Part shown: positions 34,629 through 43,107 of the stretch, one piece after another
Layout: each line of letters begins with the position of its first letter
Position numbering within the stretch: the first letter of the stretch is position 1
Assembly: GCA_964507185.1 (NCBI GenBank)
Contig: CAZDOY010000007.1
Span: 40,059 to 104,058 of the forward strand
Direction of reading: 5' to 3'
Length of the DNA stretch: 64,000 nt
Origin: CAVRTJ01 sp964507185
GTDB lineage: Bacteria; Acidobacteriota; UBA4820; DSQY01
Notes under the pieces: model-generated
What the model was told of the DNA's origin: nothing
What the model saw: the letters and a program-made list of their open reading frames with translations, nothing else
Database searches by the model: none
Made by a program: the position numbers and the translations under genes

Positions 34629-36674
34629 CTACTTGAGCACCTGTCGCGTGGGCTTGGTGACGACGCGGTAGAGCCAGTAGACAACGCCCAGCATGACGAT
34701 GAGCCCGGGCCATCCGCCGAAGGGCGGCGCGGGGAACACGGCCATGAAGTCGCCCTTGAAGAACGGCCAGACGCTTGCAAGGGTGATCGGAACGGCCAGG
34801 GCAATCCCCATGAGCGCCTCGCCCGTGATCAGGCCCGACGCGAAGAGGAGACCCTTCCTGTCACCCTGGCCTTCGGCTTCCTTGAGCCTCGACAGGATGT
34901 CCTTCGAGGCGTTCTTCGACGCCTTGTTCCGCATCTTTGCGGCGGCGAAGGCGACCAGGCCACCGGCGAGGATGGGCGTGGAGAGCGAGAAGGGGAGATA
35001 GATGCCCACGGCCACGGCCAGGACGGGGGTCCTGAACGAACTGCCCCTGGCCTTGAGGTACTGGTCCAGGCAGATGATGGCCACGGCGATGATTCCGCCG
35101 ATGGTGACCATGGTCCACGGCAGTCCGCCGTGGAAGACGCCCTGCGCGACGGAAGCCATGAGGGTGGCCTGCGGGGCGGGCAGCGGCGTCGGGTGGGCGG
35201 CGAGCCAGCTCGGAGAGGCGTGGAAGGGGACGCCCACGCCGTACTTGATGTTCAGCAGGTGCAGGATGGGCGAGAGGACCAGGGACGAGGCCAGGACGCC
35301 GACGATGAGCATGAATTCCTGCTTCCAGGGCGTCGCGCCGAGTATGTACCCCGCCTTGAGGTCCTGAAGGTTGTCCCCGGAAATGGCCGCTGCCACGCAG
35401 ACGACTGCGCCGATGAGGATGGCCGCGGCCGGCCCCGCCGCACTTCCGTGTCCGAGAAAGAGCAAAAGGACGAGCGCCGCGAAAAGAATGGTCGCTATGG
35501 TCACGCCCGAAATCGGGTTGTTGGACGACCCCACCAGTCCCGCCATGTAGCCGGCGACGGCGGAAAACAGGAAGCCGGCGATGAGCATGATGACGGCCAT
35601 GATGATGCTGACGGTCACGCTCTTCACCACGAGGTGATAGACGAAAAAGAGCGGGATCACGGCCAGGATGGAAAAGACGATAACCCAGATCATGGGGATG
35701 TCCTTGTCCGTCCTTTCCGTGGCGACGCCGCTCTTTTCTTCCTTGAGAGCCTTGAGCCCGCTCACCACGCCCGTCAGCAGCTGATTTCTCAGCTGGACGA
35801 GTGCCCACAGCCCGCCGACGCACATGGCGCCTACGCCCAGGTAGCGGATCTGGGCGCTCCAGATGGCCGTCGCGCCCTCAACGGCGCCGTGAGCCCCCGC
35901 GGGGATGCCATGCATGGCGGCGTAGATGGGGATGGCGATCCACCAGGAGATCGCGCCGCCGACGAAAACCAGGACGGCGATGTTGAGCCCCACGATGTAG
36001 CCGACGCCCAGAAGTGCCGGAGAGAGGTCCGTGCCGAAATAGGCGATACTGTTGCCTACGCGGGTTCCAACCTCGAACACGCCCGCCCAGAGTTTGAGGC
36101 CGGCTTCCTGGCATATCTTCAGGAAACCGCCCGCCAGGGTGGCAATGATCATGGTTGCCAGCGAACCCTTTTCCTCGGTCGAGTGGCCGGCTTTGAGGAC
36201 CTCGGCCGTCGCTATGCCCTCTGGGAATTTGATTTCCTCGCGCGCCTGCACAACCAGCGCCCGCCTCAGGGGGACGGAAAATAGGACGCCGATCGTACCG
36301 CCCAGGGCCGTGATCATGAGCGTCTGCAGGTAGTCGTAGTGCGACCAGTAGCCGAGAATCACGAGGGCGGGGATCGTGAAGACGACCCCCGCGGCGACGG
36401 CTTCCCCGGCGGATGCGGCCGTTTGCACGATGTTGTTTTCCAGGATGTTGTTCTTCTTGAAAAGGGAGAAGACGGCCATTGAAATGACGGCGGCGGGAAT
36501 GGTCGCGGAAACGGTCATTCCGGCGAAGAGGCCGAGATAAGCGTTGGCGCCCGCCAGAACCACGGCGAGAAAGATGGCAAGGATGATGCCCTTGAAAGTA
36601 ATTTCAGGGAGCCGTGTCTCCGACGAAATTAGAGGTTCGAACTTATCTTTTTTCTGGTCGCCGTTTTGCCCCAT
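34629..36674 (-). CDS. OPT-family oligopeptide transporter
   Basis: The 681-residue protein has about fifteen hydrophobic segments and the OPT-family features: the early GLFAGMTVSATIPAAVISMA helix, the EGIATAEVLKAG segment near residue 150, and the SGDNLQDLKAGYILGATPWKQE loop in the C-terminal half. Family members take up peptides or metal chelates with protons. The start at 36674 has AGGAGAG upstream; 27 in-frame codons further upstream are not supported. It is read alone or with weak coupling, 120 bases from bamD. Confidence 0.92.
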   Translation of the reverse strand: MGQNGDQKKDKFEPLISSETRLPEITFKGIILAIFLAVVLAGANAYLGLFAGMTVSATIPAAVISMAVFSLFKKNNILENNIVQTAASAGEAVAAGVVFTIPALVILGYWSHYDYLQTLMITALGGTIGVLFSVPLRRALVVQAREEIKFPEGIATAEVLKAGHSTEEKGSLATMIIATLAGGFLKICQEAGLKLWAGVFEVGTRVGNSIAYFGTDLSPALLGVGYIVGLNIAVLVFVGGAISWWIAIPIYAAMHGIPAGAHGAVEGATAIWSAQIRYLGVGAMCVGGLWALVQLRNQLLTGVVSGLKALKEEKSGVATERTDKDIPMIWVIVFSILAVIPLFFVYHLVVKSVTVSIIMAVIMLIAGFLFSAVAGYMAGLVGSSNNPISGVTIATILFAALVLLLFLGHGSAAGPAAAILIGAVVCVAAAISGDNLQDLKAGYILGATPWKQEFMLIVGVLASSLVLSPILHLLNIKYGVGVPFHASPSWLAAHPTPLPAPQATLMASVAQGVFHGGLPWTMVTIGGIIAVAIICLDQYLKARGSSFRTPVLAVAVGIYLPFSLSTPILAGGLVAFAAAKMRNKASKNASKDILSRLKEAEGQGDRKGLLFASGLITGEALMGIALAVPITLASVWPFFKGDFMAVFPAPPFGGWPGLIVMLGVVYWLYRVVTKPTRQVLK

Positions 36675-36794
36675 ATGTCTCTCTCCTTTAAGTGCTTGAA
36701 GGCGCTCGCAGACGCGGTCGGTGGATGGCGCGAGCAACGGCCTCCGGGCCGGCATCGGAGGAGGCGGGGCTCCAGCGTGCCGTCCGAAAGGCGA

Positions 36795-37673
36795 TCACCA
36801 CTTCCAGAACTGCCACCAGTGCGTCTTTTTGCGTGTAGACTTGACGAGCGGCTCCTCGAAGATCTTCTTGTCCCTCTTGGAAGTCCGAGCTTCGTGCTTC
36901 TCGATCTTGCTCATGTACTTGTGGGAGTCCTTGGCTAGTACTGTGCCCGGCACTTCCTGCGTGATCCTCTTGAAATAGAGGACGGCCTCCTTGTCCTGCC
37001 CGTCCCTGTGAAGAGCCTCACCCAGACGGTAGTACACGAGCGGCATGTTCCAGTACGTCGGATAGTGCTCGATCGTGTAGCGGTACCGCCCGATGGCGCC
37101 CTTAGGGTGTCCGACTTTCAGGTACCAGTCCCCGATCTTGATTTCGTGGGCCGCCAACACGTTGTCGATGTCCTTGATCTTCTGCTTGGCCTCGGCGACG
37201 TAGGAGCAGTTGGGGTAATTCTCAATAAGAGATTTGAAGGCCTCCCGGGCATCCCTGGCGGGTGTCACGTCCCGGTCGGGCGTCTCGATTTCCTCGAAAT
37301 AGCAGGAGCCTATCTTGTACTGGCAATAGGGCGCCTCCGGGTGCGTCGGATGGAAAGCCAGAAAAGACTGGTAACGGCTGATAGCCTCCGAATAGGCCTC
37401 GAGCGTATGTTCGGTGGTATAGCTGTCCGCTTCGGCGATCTGTGCCTTGTCCTTATACTCGCCGGCGTCCTCCCTCATGAGAACCTGATCAAAATAGCGC
37501 CTGGCCGTCGCCGGCCGCTTCTTCTTCAGATACTCCATGCCCTTGGCGTAGAGGGTGGATACGGGGACCACCTTGGTCTCGGCGGCGGCCCCTTTGGGGC
37601 GCCGGTGGTGGCAGGCGGTAGTCAGGGCAAGCAGAATGATCGCCGCGGCGACTACGGTCCTAGCGCTTTTCAC
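36795..37673 (-). CDS. bamD: Outer membrane assembly lipoprotein BamD
   Basis: BamD is the lipoprotein that holds the BamA complex for beta-barrel insertion. The 292-residue chain has a lipobox ending at Cys21 (L-T-T-A-C) and five TPR-like repeats from about residue 40 to 245, including the PEAPYCQYKIGSCYFEE segment and NYPNCSYVAEAKQKI. The basic C-terminal 40 residues with a Trp-rich end (HWWQFWKW) are unusual. It overlaps the thioesterase gene upstream by 14 bases and is the last gene of PASTA-rpe-ybgC-bamD. Confidence 0.87.
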   Translation of the reverse strand: MKSARTVVAAAIILLALTTACHHRRPKGAAAETKVVPVSTLYAKGMEYLKKKRPATARRYFDQVLMREDAGEYKDKAQIAEADSYTTEHTLEAYSEAISRYQSFLAFHPTHPEAPYCQYKIGSCYFEEIETPDRDVTPARDAREAFKSLIENYPNCSYVAEAKQKIKDIDNVLAAHEIKIGDWYLKVGHPKGAIGRYRYTIEHYPTYWNMPLVYYRLGEALHRDGQDKEAVLYFKRITQEVPGTVLAKDSHKYMSKIEKHEARTSKRDKKIFEEPLVKSTRKKTHWWQFWKW

Positions 37674-38073
37674 AGCCGTCTCCTATCTTGCAAAGAAGGT
37701 TACTGGGCAGCCGGCAAGGCTTCCCGTTCAGATCCGTGGATGCGTGTTCCGTGCGCCCCGAGGCGAGGAGAACCTCGCCGGGCGCGCGGAGGATGTCGTA
37801 CTCGAATGCGAAGCGCACCCCGTTAGCCTGGACAAGGCGGGCCTTGACCAGTACTTCGTCGTCGTACCGGGCCGGCTGTCGGTATCGCAGGCTGATGGCG
37901 AGGACCGGCATCCTGATGCCCCGATCCTCGAGCGAGCGGTAAGGAACGCCTCGAACGCGCAGGTATTCTGTTCGCGCCACCTCCATCCAGGCGAGATAGG
38001 CAGAGTGGTGCACGACGCCCATCTGGTCTGTTTCAACGTAACGTACGCGCAATGTAGTCGAAGTCTCAGGCAT
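37660..38073 (-). CDS. ybgC: YbgC-like hotdog acyl-CoA thioesterase
   Basis: The 137-residue protein has the single hotdog fold with the catalytic segment VRYVETDQMGVVHHSAYLAWME, where the Asp and His are the active residues of the 4-hydroxybenzoyl-CoA/YbgC thioesterases. It cleaves short acyl-CoA or acts with the Tol-Pal envelope system; here it adjoins bamD, an envelope gene. The ATG at 38073 lies eight bases inside the end of rpe. Confidence 0.9.
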   Translation of the reverse strand: MPETSTTLRVRYVETDQMGVVHHSAYLAWMEVARTEYLRVRGVPYRSLEDRGIRMPVLAISLRYRQPARYDDEVLVKARLVQANGVRFAFEYDILRAPGEVLLASGRTEHASTDLNGKPCRLPSNLLCKIGDGCEKR

Positions 38074-38734
38074 GAAGAAGGTCCCTCAGGGATTCGGCGG
38101 CGGCGGCGGGATCCGGCCGGCCGAAGATCGAGGAGCCGGAAACGAACCAGTCGGCGCCCGCTTCCAGGAGCGGGGGCAGCGTATCTTCGGCCACGCCCCC
38201 GTCCACCTCCACGGCCGTCTCGAGACCTCGTTCCCGGATCATCCGCTTCAGCGCGCGGATCTTGTCCAGCGCGAGAGGAAGGAATTTTTGACCGCCGAAT
38301 CCGGGGTTGACGCTCATGACCAGAACATAATCGACGTCATTGAGGATCACGTCAAGGGTCTCGATGGGCGTGGCCGGATTGAGCGCCACACCCGCCTTCA
38401 TGCCGTGCTCCTTGATGTTCTGAATGGTCCGGTGCAGGTGGGGGCACGCTTCCTGATGAACCGAGAGGAAGTCGGCCCCGGCCGAGGCGAAATTTTCGAC
38501 GTAACGATCCGGCGCCTCGATCATGAGGTGACAGTCCACCGGGAGCTTCGTGTGGGGCTTCAGTGCCTTGACCACGATCGGTCCCATGGTGATGTTAGGA
38601 ACGAAATGGCCGTCCATGACGTCCACGTGGATCAACCCGCTGAAGGGTTCGACCCGTGCCACCTGGTCCGCGAGGCGGGAGAAGTCGGCGGACAGGATGC
38701 TGGGTGCGAGCCATTTTTCTGGGTGTCCGGACAT
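38066..38734 (-). CDS. rpe: Ribulose-phosphate 3-epimerase
   Basis: Rpe interconverts ribulose 5-phosphate and xylulose 5-phosphate in the pentose phosphate pathway. The 222-residue TIM barrel shows the N-terminal APSILSADF, the metal ligands in HVDVMDGHFVPNI and DCHLMI, and the phosphate loop VSGSSIFG. The start overlaps the PASTA stop by one base. Nothing unusual is seen. Confidence 0.96.
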   Translation of the reverse strand: MSGHPEKWLAPSILSADFSRLADQVARVEPFSGLIHVDVMDGHFVPNITMGPIVVKALKPHTKLPVDCHLMIEAPDRYVENFASAGADFLSVHQEACPHLHRTIQNIKEHGMKAGVALNPATPIETLDVILNDVDYVLVMSVNPGFGGQKFLPLALDKIRALKRMIRERGLETAVEVDGGVAEDTLPPLLEAGADWFVSGSSIFGRPDPAAAAESLRDLLHA

Positions 38735-39438
38735 CAGCGGCTCACCATCAACTGCACGAGATCGTTCCTCCCGAGGGGCTTTCCCGCATCGGGTATCTGC
38801 CCCACGATGGTACCCGAGGGCACGCCGCCGCCGCCCACCGCGCGGGCCGGACCGACGGAGATGGCATAGAGTTTGAGATCGTTTCGAACGTTCTCGTAGC
38901 TTTGCCCGTAAAGATCGGGCATGACGAAAACGGGTGGAGGGGCCCCGAGATCGACCAGGAGGGAAACCTCAGAATCCCTGGGAACCACGGTCCCGGCCGG
39001 CGGGTTCTGGCTTGCAACGAGAGGGGCGGACGCGACCCCATGATAATAAGAGGTCGCGTTAAGCTGGAGTCCCGCCTGCTGGGCCTGCAGCTGGGCCTCT
39101 TCCATGCGCATCCCCACCAGGTTAGGCATGGTCACTGTCTCGATACCCTTGCTCACGACTGCGGAAAGGGTCATGCCCTTGCGCGCGGTCATCCCCGGTG
39201 CTGGACTCTGTTCGATGACGCAGTTCTTTTTCTGGCGGAGGTCGTACCGTTCGGACAGGACCTTGAACACGAGGTGGGCCCGTTGGGCCTGCCATTGCGC
39301 CTGCTCCTGCGACAGGCCCACGACGGGCGGAACGGTGGTTCCGCTGCTGAACAGCGATACGCGGATCAGCAGGTACGTTCCCGCTGCGACCCCCAGTCCG
39401 AAAACGAAAAGGTACAACATCCATCTCACGAAACGCAT
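38734..39438 (-). CDS. Membrane-anchored PASTA-domain protein
   Basis: The 234-residue protein has an N-terminal membrane helix (about residues 6-26) and then three PASTA domains (about 36-100, 101-165, 168-234), with the VPPVVGLS, MPNLVGMRMEEAQ and MPDLYGQSYENVRNDL starts typical of that family. PASTA domains bind peptidoglycan fragments in Ser/Thr kinases and PBPs, but no kinase or transpeptidase domain is attached. It may be a cell wall sensor or adaptor. The ATG at 39438 follows GGAGGG. It heads the operon with rpe, ybgC and bamD. Confidence 0.9.
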   Translation of the reverse strand: MRFVRWMLYLFVFGLGVAAGTYLLIRVSLFSSGTTVPPVVGLSQEQAQWQAQRAHLVFKVLSERYDLRQKKNCVIEQSPAPGMTARKGMTLSAVVSKGIETVTMPNLVGMRMEEAQLQAQQAGLQLNATSYYHGVASAPLVASQNPPAGTVVPRDSEVSLLVDLGAPPPVFVMPDLYGQSYENVRNDLKLYAISVGPARAVGGGGVPSGTIVGQIPDAGKPLGRNDLVQLMVSR

Positions 39439-39559
39439 GGAGCCCTCCGACCCGCGCCAGTTTACCATAAAGTCCTGTTGCCGCCGGGGTCCTTCGCCTG
39501 TTGGACGGGACTCCGGGTGAGCGGCCGATCCAGCCGCCTGTATGCGCGTCGGTGCCATG

Positions 39560-39715
39560 TCCGGTGTCCGGTGATCGGTGCTCAGTTCGGGGGTGGACCT
39601 TCGAAGGTTCGCCCCTCTGTCGTTCTATGTAGCGTCCGATGGCAATCGGCTGCAGCGAAGGACGACCCTCTTCCGTCTTCAAATCCCAAATTCGAAATCT
39701 CCATCGGTCCTCTTC
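39560..39715. repeat. Intergenic region with dispersed repeat modules
   Basis: The 335-base divergent gap between the PASTA gene and accD has no gene. It contains GGTGATCGGTG near 39570, a perfect palindrome ACCTTCGAAGGT at 39597-39608 and AAATCCCAAATTCGAAATC-like words near 39680-39700. The order of modules matches the gaps near 18100 and 49255. Confidence 0.6.
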
Positions 39716-39725
39716 CGGAGGCCAT

Positions 39726-39754
39726 TTGTCGCCGTCCAGCCTTTTCGTTATACT
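39726..39754 (+). promoter_or_regulatory. Candidate sigma-70 promoter of accD-folC
   Basis: TTGTCG (39726-39731) is followed after 17 bases by TATACT (39749-39754). The -10 box matches five of six positions. The predicted start lies close to the accD ribosome site, so the leader would be very short. Confidence 0.4.
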
Positions 39755-39773
39755 CCCCAGGGAGAATTTGAAG

Positions 39774-40634
39774 ATGTGGTTCCGCCAGAAGAAAAAACCG
39801 GAGGTCCAGGACGGAGAGGAGCGCTCCGTAAGAGTACCCGAAGGGCTCTGGACCAAGTGCGATTCCTGCGGACAGATCATGTTTTCCCAGATCATTGAAG
39901 AGAACAACAGGGTCTGCCCCAAGTGTAACTACCACTTCAGGATTTCCGCCCCCCAGCGGCTCCAGTCCCTTTTCGACGAGGGAGCCTACGAGGAGTTCGA
40001 CGAGGCCATCGAACCCGTGGATTCCCTGAAGTTCAAGGATATCAAGCGCTATTCGGACCGCATCTCGCAATACCAGAAAAGCGTTGGAACAAAAGACGCC
40101 GTTATCAATGCCTCCGGAACGGTGGGCGCCATGAAGGTCATCATATCCTGCATGGAGTACGCCTTTATGGGTGGGTCGATGGGAAGCGTGGTGGGGGAGA
40201 AGATCACGCGGGCCGCCGAGCGGGCGCTCTCGGACGGTGTGCCCCTCATCGTCATCTCCTGCTCCGGCGGGGCGAGGATGCAGGAATCGGTGCAGTCCCT
40301 CATGCAGATGGGAAAGGTATCCGCCGCGCTCGGTCGCCTCCACGAGGCCAGGATTCCCTTCATCTCCGTGATGACCGATCCGACAACGGGCGGCGTGACG
40401 GCGTCCTTTGCCATGTTGGGCGACGTGAACATCGCCGAACCGAAAGCGCTGATCGGGTTCGCGGGACCTCGCGTCATTGAGCAGACCATTCGCCAGAAGC
40501 TGCCCGAGGGCTTCCAGCGGTCCGAATTCCTCCTGGAAAAGGGCTTTCTCGACCTGGTGGTCCACAGGAGCCTGATGCGCGAAACCCTGAAGGGCCTCCT
40601 CGCGTTCTTTACGGGGCAGACTCCATCTGAATGA
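39774..40634 (+). CDS. accD: Acetyl-CoA carboxylase carboxyltransferase subunit beta
   Basis: AccD with AccA moves the carboxyl group from biotin to acetyl-CoA, forming malonyl-CoA for fatty acid synthesis. The zinc ribbon (two CxxC pairs near residues 29-52: CDSC and CPKC) is followed by the crotonase-like carboxyltransferase domain with GGSMGSVVGEKI, SCSGGARMQES and PTTGGVTASFA segments. The 286-residue protein starts at the ATG at 39774 with AGGGAG eight bases upstream; the open frame runs 45 codons further through repeat DNA. accA is not adjacent. folC overlaps it by four bases. Confidence 0.96.
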   Translation: MWFRQKKKPEVQDGEERSVRVPEGLWTKCDSCGQIMFSQIIEENNRVCPKCNYHFRISAPQRLQSLFDEGAYEEFDEAIEPVDSLKFKDIKRYSDRISQYQKSVGTKDAVINASGTVGAMKVIISCMEYAFMGGSMGSVVGEKITRAAERALSDGVPLIVISCSGGARMQESVQSLMQMGKVSAALGRLHEARIPFISVMTDPTTGGVTASFAMLGDVNIAEPKALIGFAGPRVIEQTIRQKLPEGFQRSEFLLEKGFLDLVVHRSLMRETLKGLLAFFTGQTPSE

Positions 40635-41926
40635 ACTACGCACAGTCCCTGCGCTATCTCGATTCTCTCATCGAGTTCGGCGTCAAGACCGGCATTGAGC
40701 ACACGGCCCGTCTCGCGGCGCAGATGGGAAACCCCCAAGACGAATTTCCGAGTCTTCTCCTCGCCGGAACGAACGGCAAGGGATCGACGTCGGCTTTCCT
40801 GGCAACCATACTGGCAAAGGCGGGCTACAGGACGGGGCTCTACACGTCGCCGCACCTTGTCAACGTGGAAGAACGCATAGCGGTGGGCGGCCGCCCCATC
40901 AGCAGGACGTGCTTTTCAGAGTCGATGACCCGCGTCAGGGAGGCGGCGGAGAATGCCATTTCGGCAGGCCTCGTGGAGGGACAGCCCACCTACTTCGAAA
41001 GCCTGACGCTCGCCTGCTTCGACCACTTCAACCGGTCCCGAATCGATATCGGCGTTCTTGAGGTCGGCCTGGGCGGCAGGCTGGACTGCACCAACATCGT
41101 CCATCCCATCCTCACGGGGGTGACCAATGTCGGACTGGACCACGAGCAGTATCTCGGGTACGGCCTGGCCACCATCGCGAAGGAAAAAGCGGGCATCTTC
41201 AAACCCAGGGTGCCCGCCCTGACGGCAGCCGATAGACCGGTTGTCCTGGACGTCCTGAGGCGCGAAGCCTTCAAGGCCGGCACGACCCTGAGCCCTCAGG
41301 ACGGTTCGATTGAGACGGACGTGGGTGTGTGGCGGCTCATCGATGGTGAGGGCACCATGGAGCTGCCCTATCCATCGGTGCCCGGCCGGCATCAGCTGAC
41401 AAACGCCACGCTGGCGGTCAGGTGCTGCCGGGTGCTGCGCTCCAAGGGATGGCGCATAGACGACGAGGCCATCCGATCCGGCATCGCGGAGACAAGATGG
41501 CCCGGCCGGCTGGAGCGCGTGGCCGACGCGCCCGATACTTATCTCGACGGTGCGCACAATCCCGACGGGTGCGAAATCCTGGCGGAATTTGTCCGGGGGC
41601 TCCCCCATCCGAGAAAGGCCCTCGTCTTCACCGCCATGAGGGACAAGCCGTTGAATGCCATGTCGTCCCGCTTGTTTCCGGAATTCGGGGCCGTCTGGGC
41701 GACGTCCCTCCCCATGGACAGGAGTTGCACTCCAGAGGAAATCCTGGCCGGCTCCGGGCGCCGGAATCTCATGCTTGACGGTGACCCTTTGTCCGCCATG
41801 GAAAAAGCCCGGACGTGGGCCGGAGAAGGCGGCCTCGTCATCGCGGCGGGGAGTCTCTATCTGGTCGGGTACCTTGAAGCGGTCCTCGGCGGGTTGTCTC
41901 GTGCGTCCTGGGGCAGCGGCCTGTGA
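40631..41926 (+). CDS. folC: Folylpolyglutamate synthase/dihydrofolate synthase
   Basis: FolC adds glutamate to folates and, in many bacteria, also makes dihydrofolate. The Mur-ligase fold shows the P-loop GTNGKGST near residue 46, the TSPHLVNVEERI segment near residue 73, the DCTNIVHPILTGVTNVGLDH metal and substrate region, and the C-terminal YLDGAHNPDG motif. The length of 431 residues is normal. The accD-folC order is widely conserved. Confidence 0.95.
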   Translation: MNYAQSLRYLDSLIEFGVKTGIEHTARLAAQMGNPQDEFPSLLLAGTNGKGSTSAFLATILAKAGYRTGLYTSPHLVNVEERIAVGGRPISRTCFSESMTRVREAAENAISAGLVEGQPTYFESLTLACFDHFNRSRIDIGVLEVGLGGRLDCTNIVHPILTGVTNVGLDHEQYLGYGLATIAKEKAGIFKPRVPALTAADRPVVLDVLRREAFKAGTTLSPQDGSIETDVGVWRLIDGEGTMELPYPSVPGRHQLTNATLAVRCCRVLRSKGWRIDDEAIRSGIAETRWPGRLERVADAPDTYLDGAHNPDGCEILAEFVRGLPHPRKALVFTAMRDKPLNAMSSRLFPEFGAVWATSLPMDRSCTPEEILAGSGRRNLMLDGDPLSAMEKARTWAGEGGLVIAAGSLYLVGYLEAVLGGLSRASWGSGL

Positions 41927-42021
41927 TACCCCATTCCTGGTGTATTGCCGACTTCGTCCCCCGGCAAAACACTGCAGGCGTGCCGTTCTTCAGGGGGCTG
42001 TCCCGTCTTGCCGGCGAGTTC

Positions 42022-42849
42022 TTAAACCAGGAAGACTCCGGCCATCGCGCAGGCGCTCGTTTCGTCCGGCCTCAACCGCCGGGGCTCCTCCACCATGACG
42101 CGGGTTCCCAGGAGACGAACGACCGTCCTGACCTCTTCCAGGTCGTCAGCCTTGAAATGGAAGACGAACCCGCGACCGGATCTCTCGACCTTCTGTTCCT
42201 CGCACATTTGTAGGTCCGCCACCCAATCCTCCGTCTTCTTGAACCGGATCGTCACGTGATGCCTTGTTCCGGATCGGATCCAGCCTCCGGAAGACCGGAC
42301 TCTCTCGTCGCCGAATGGGGAGGGCTCCTGCATCTCGGGGCCCGGTTCCGCCCTCGAGATCGTCGAAACGGGGATATTCATGAGGGCGTCGGAGTCTGTG
42401 CGGGATGCGAACAGGTAGAGATCCCCGCGAAGCCGTGAGAAAAAATACGGGCGAATGTTGCGTGCGACCATCGTATCGCGAGGCCCCAGCAGCGATACGG
42501 TGAGGGTTCGACCTTCGTAGAGGGCGTGGTGCACGATTTCTAGGTTCCGCCGCACCGCCTCCATCGAGAAGGTCCTGGATGCCGGGCTGAGCGCATAAGG
42601 ACGGCAGGTGACGTCCGCGGCGAAGTCGACCGGAGCCACCGGGAGAGCGTAATAATACCCCCGATCCTGATCGTGCGCGATGGGCAGCCCCATTCTCTGC
42701 TTCATGAAGGCCAGGTCCCTGCATACGGTCCTCACCGTGACGCCCAGCTTCTTGGAGATGGAATCGAGCGTGTGCCGTCCCTCGGCGCGCAGCAGCACAT
42801 CTATGACGGCGACCCGCTTTCTGGTGGCTTTGAAACGAACCGGTGGCAT
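42022..42849 (-). CDS. WYL-domain transcriptional regulator (copy 1)
   Basis: The 275-residue protein has an N-terminal helix-turn-helix (about residues 8-62, with TVRTVCRDLAFMKQRMGLPI), a WYL-like domain (about 110-190, in which the WYL triplet is replaced by LYL) and a C-terminal WCX-like domain (about 195-270). WYL regulators bind ligands such as nucleic acid fragments or cyclic nucleotides. It is a paralog of the gene at 44952, sharing the RTVCRD, MGLPI-H and RGY-YALPV stretches. I chose the ATG at 42849 because GGAGG lies eight bases before it; a GTG at 42855 is two codons upstream. A sigma-54-like promoter precedes it. Confidence 0.85.
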   Translation of the reverse strand: MPPVRFKATRKRVAVIDVLLRAEGRHTLDSISKKLGVTVRTVCRDLAFMKQRMGLPIAHDQDRGYYYALPVAPVDFAADVTCRPYALSPASRTFSMEAVRRNLEIVHHALYEGRTLTVSLLGPRDTMVARNIRPYFFSRLRGDLYLFASRTDSDALMNIPVSTISRAEPGPEMQEPSPFGDERVRSSGGWIRSGTRHHVTIRFKKTEDWVADLQMCEEQKVERSGRGFVFHFKADDLEEVRTVVRLLGTRVMVEEPRRLRPDETSACAMAGVFLV

Positions 42850-42882
42850 GTGCACGACCTCCTTCCGAGAAAGCAGAATGGA

Positions 42883-42897
42883 GCATGATGCGTGCCA
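42883..42897 (-). promoter_or_regulatory. Candidate sigma-54 promoter of the WYL regulator
   Basis: On the minus strand TGGCACG (42891-42897), four bases and ATGC (42883-42886) match the -24/-12 consensus apart from T to A at the first base of the -12 box; the essential GG and GC pairs and their spacing are right. Transcription would start near 42871. Confidence 0.5.
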
Positions 42898-42956
42898 CGT
42901 GGCCGAATCTCAGTATCTGTTGTTAATCAAAGAGTTAGAGGTGACCTGGCGCATCC

Positions 42957-42978
42957 CGTCGTTAACGCGTGAACGACG
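42957..42978. promoter_or_regulatory. Inverted repeat, candidate activator site of the WYL gene
   Basis: CGTCGTT and AACGACG form a perfect 7-base inverted repeat around an 8-base spacer. It starts 59 bases upstream of the -24 box, nearly the same distance as for the pilin and lpxC promoters. The remaining 130 bases of the gap to the next gene show nothing else I can name. Confidence 0.45.
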
Positions 42979-43107
42979 AAGTGTAAAGTTCCCTTAACAT
43001 TTTGCATTACCGTGGGTGCAATTCGGGAGGTGGAGTCGGGCGGCGCGGTGTTGTCGCGCGTGTGCAGTCTTCGATCCGCCTGTCTGATTTGGCGCTCCAC
43101 GGCCGGA

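Noticed and set aside
34611..36284. Open frame of 557 codons on the plus strand
   Set aside because: It is antisense to the OPT transporter and is made mostly of Asp, Gly, His and Arg, as expected for the complement of membrane helices.
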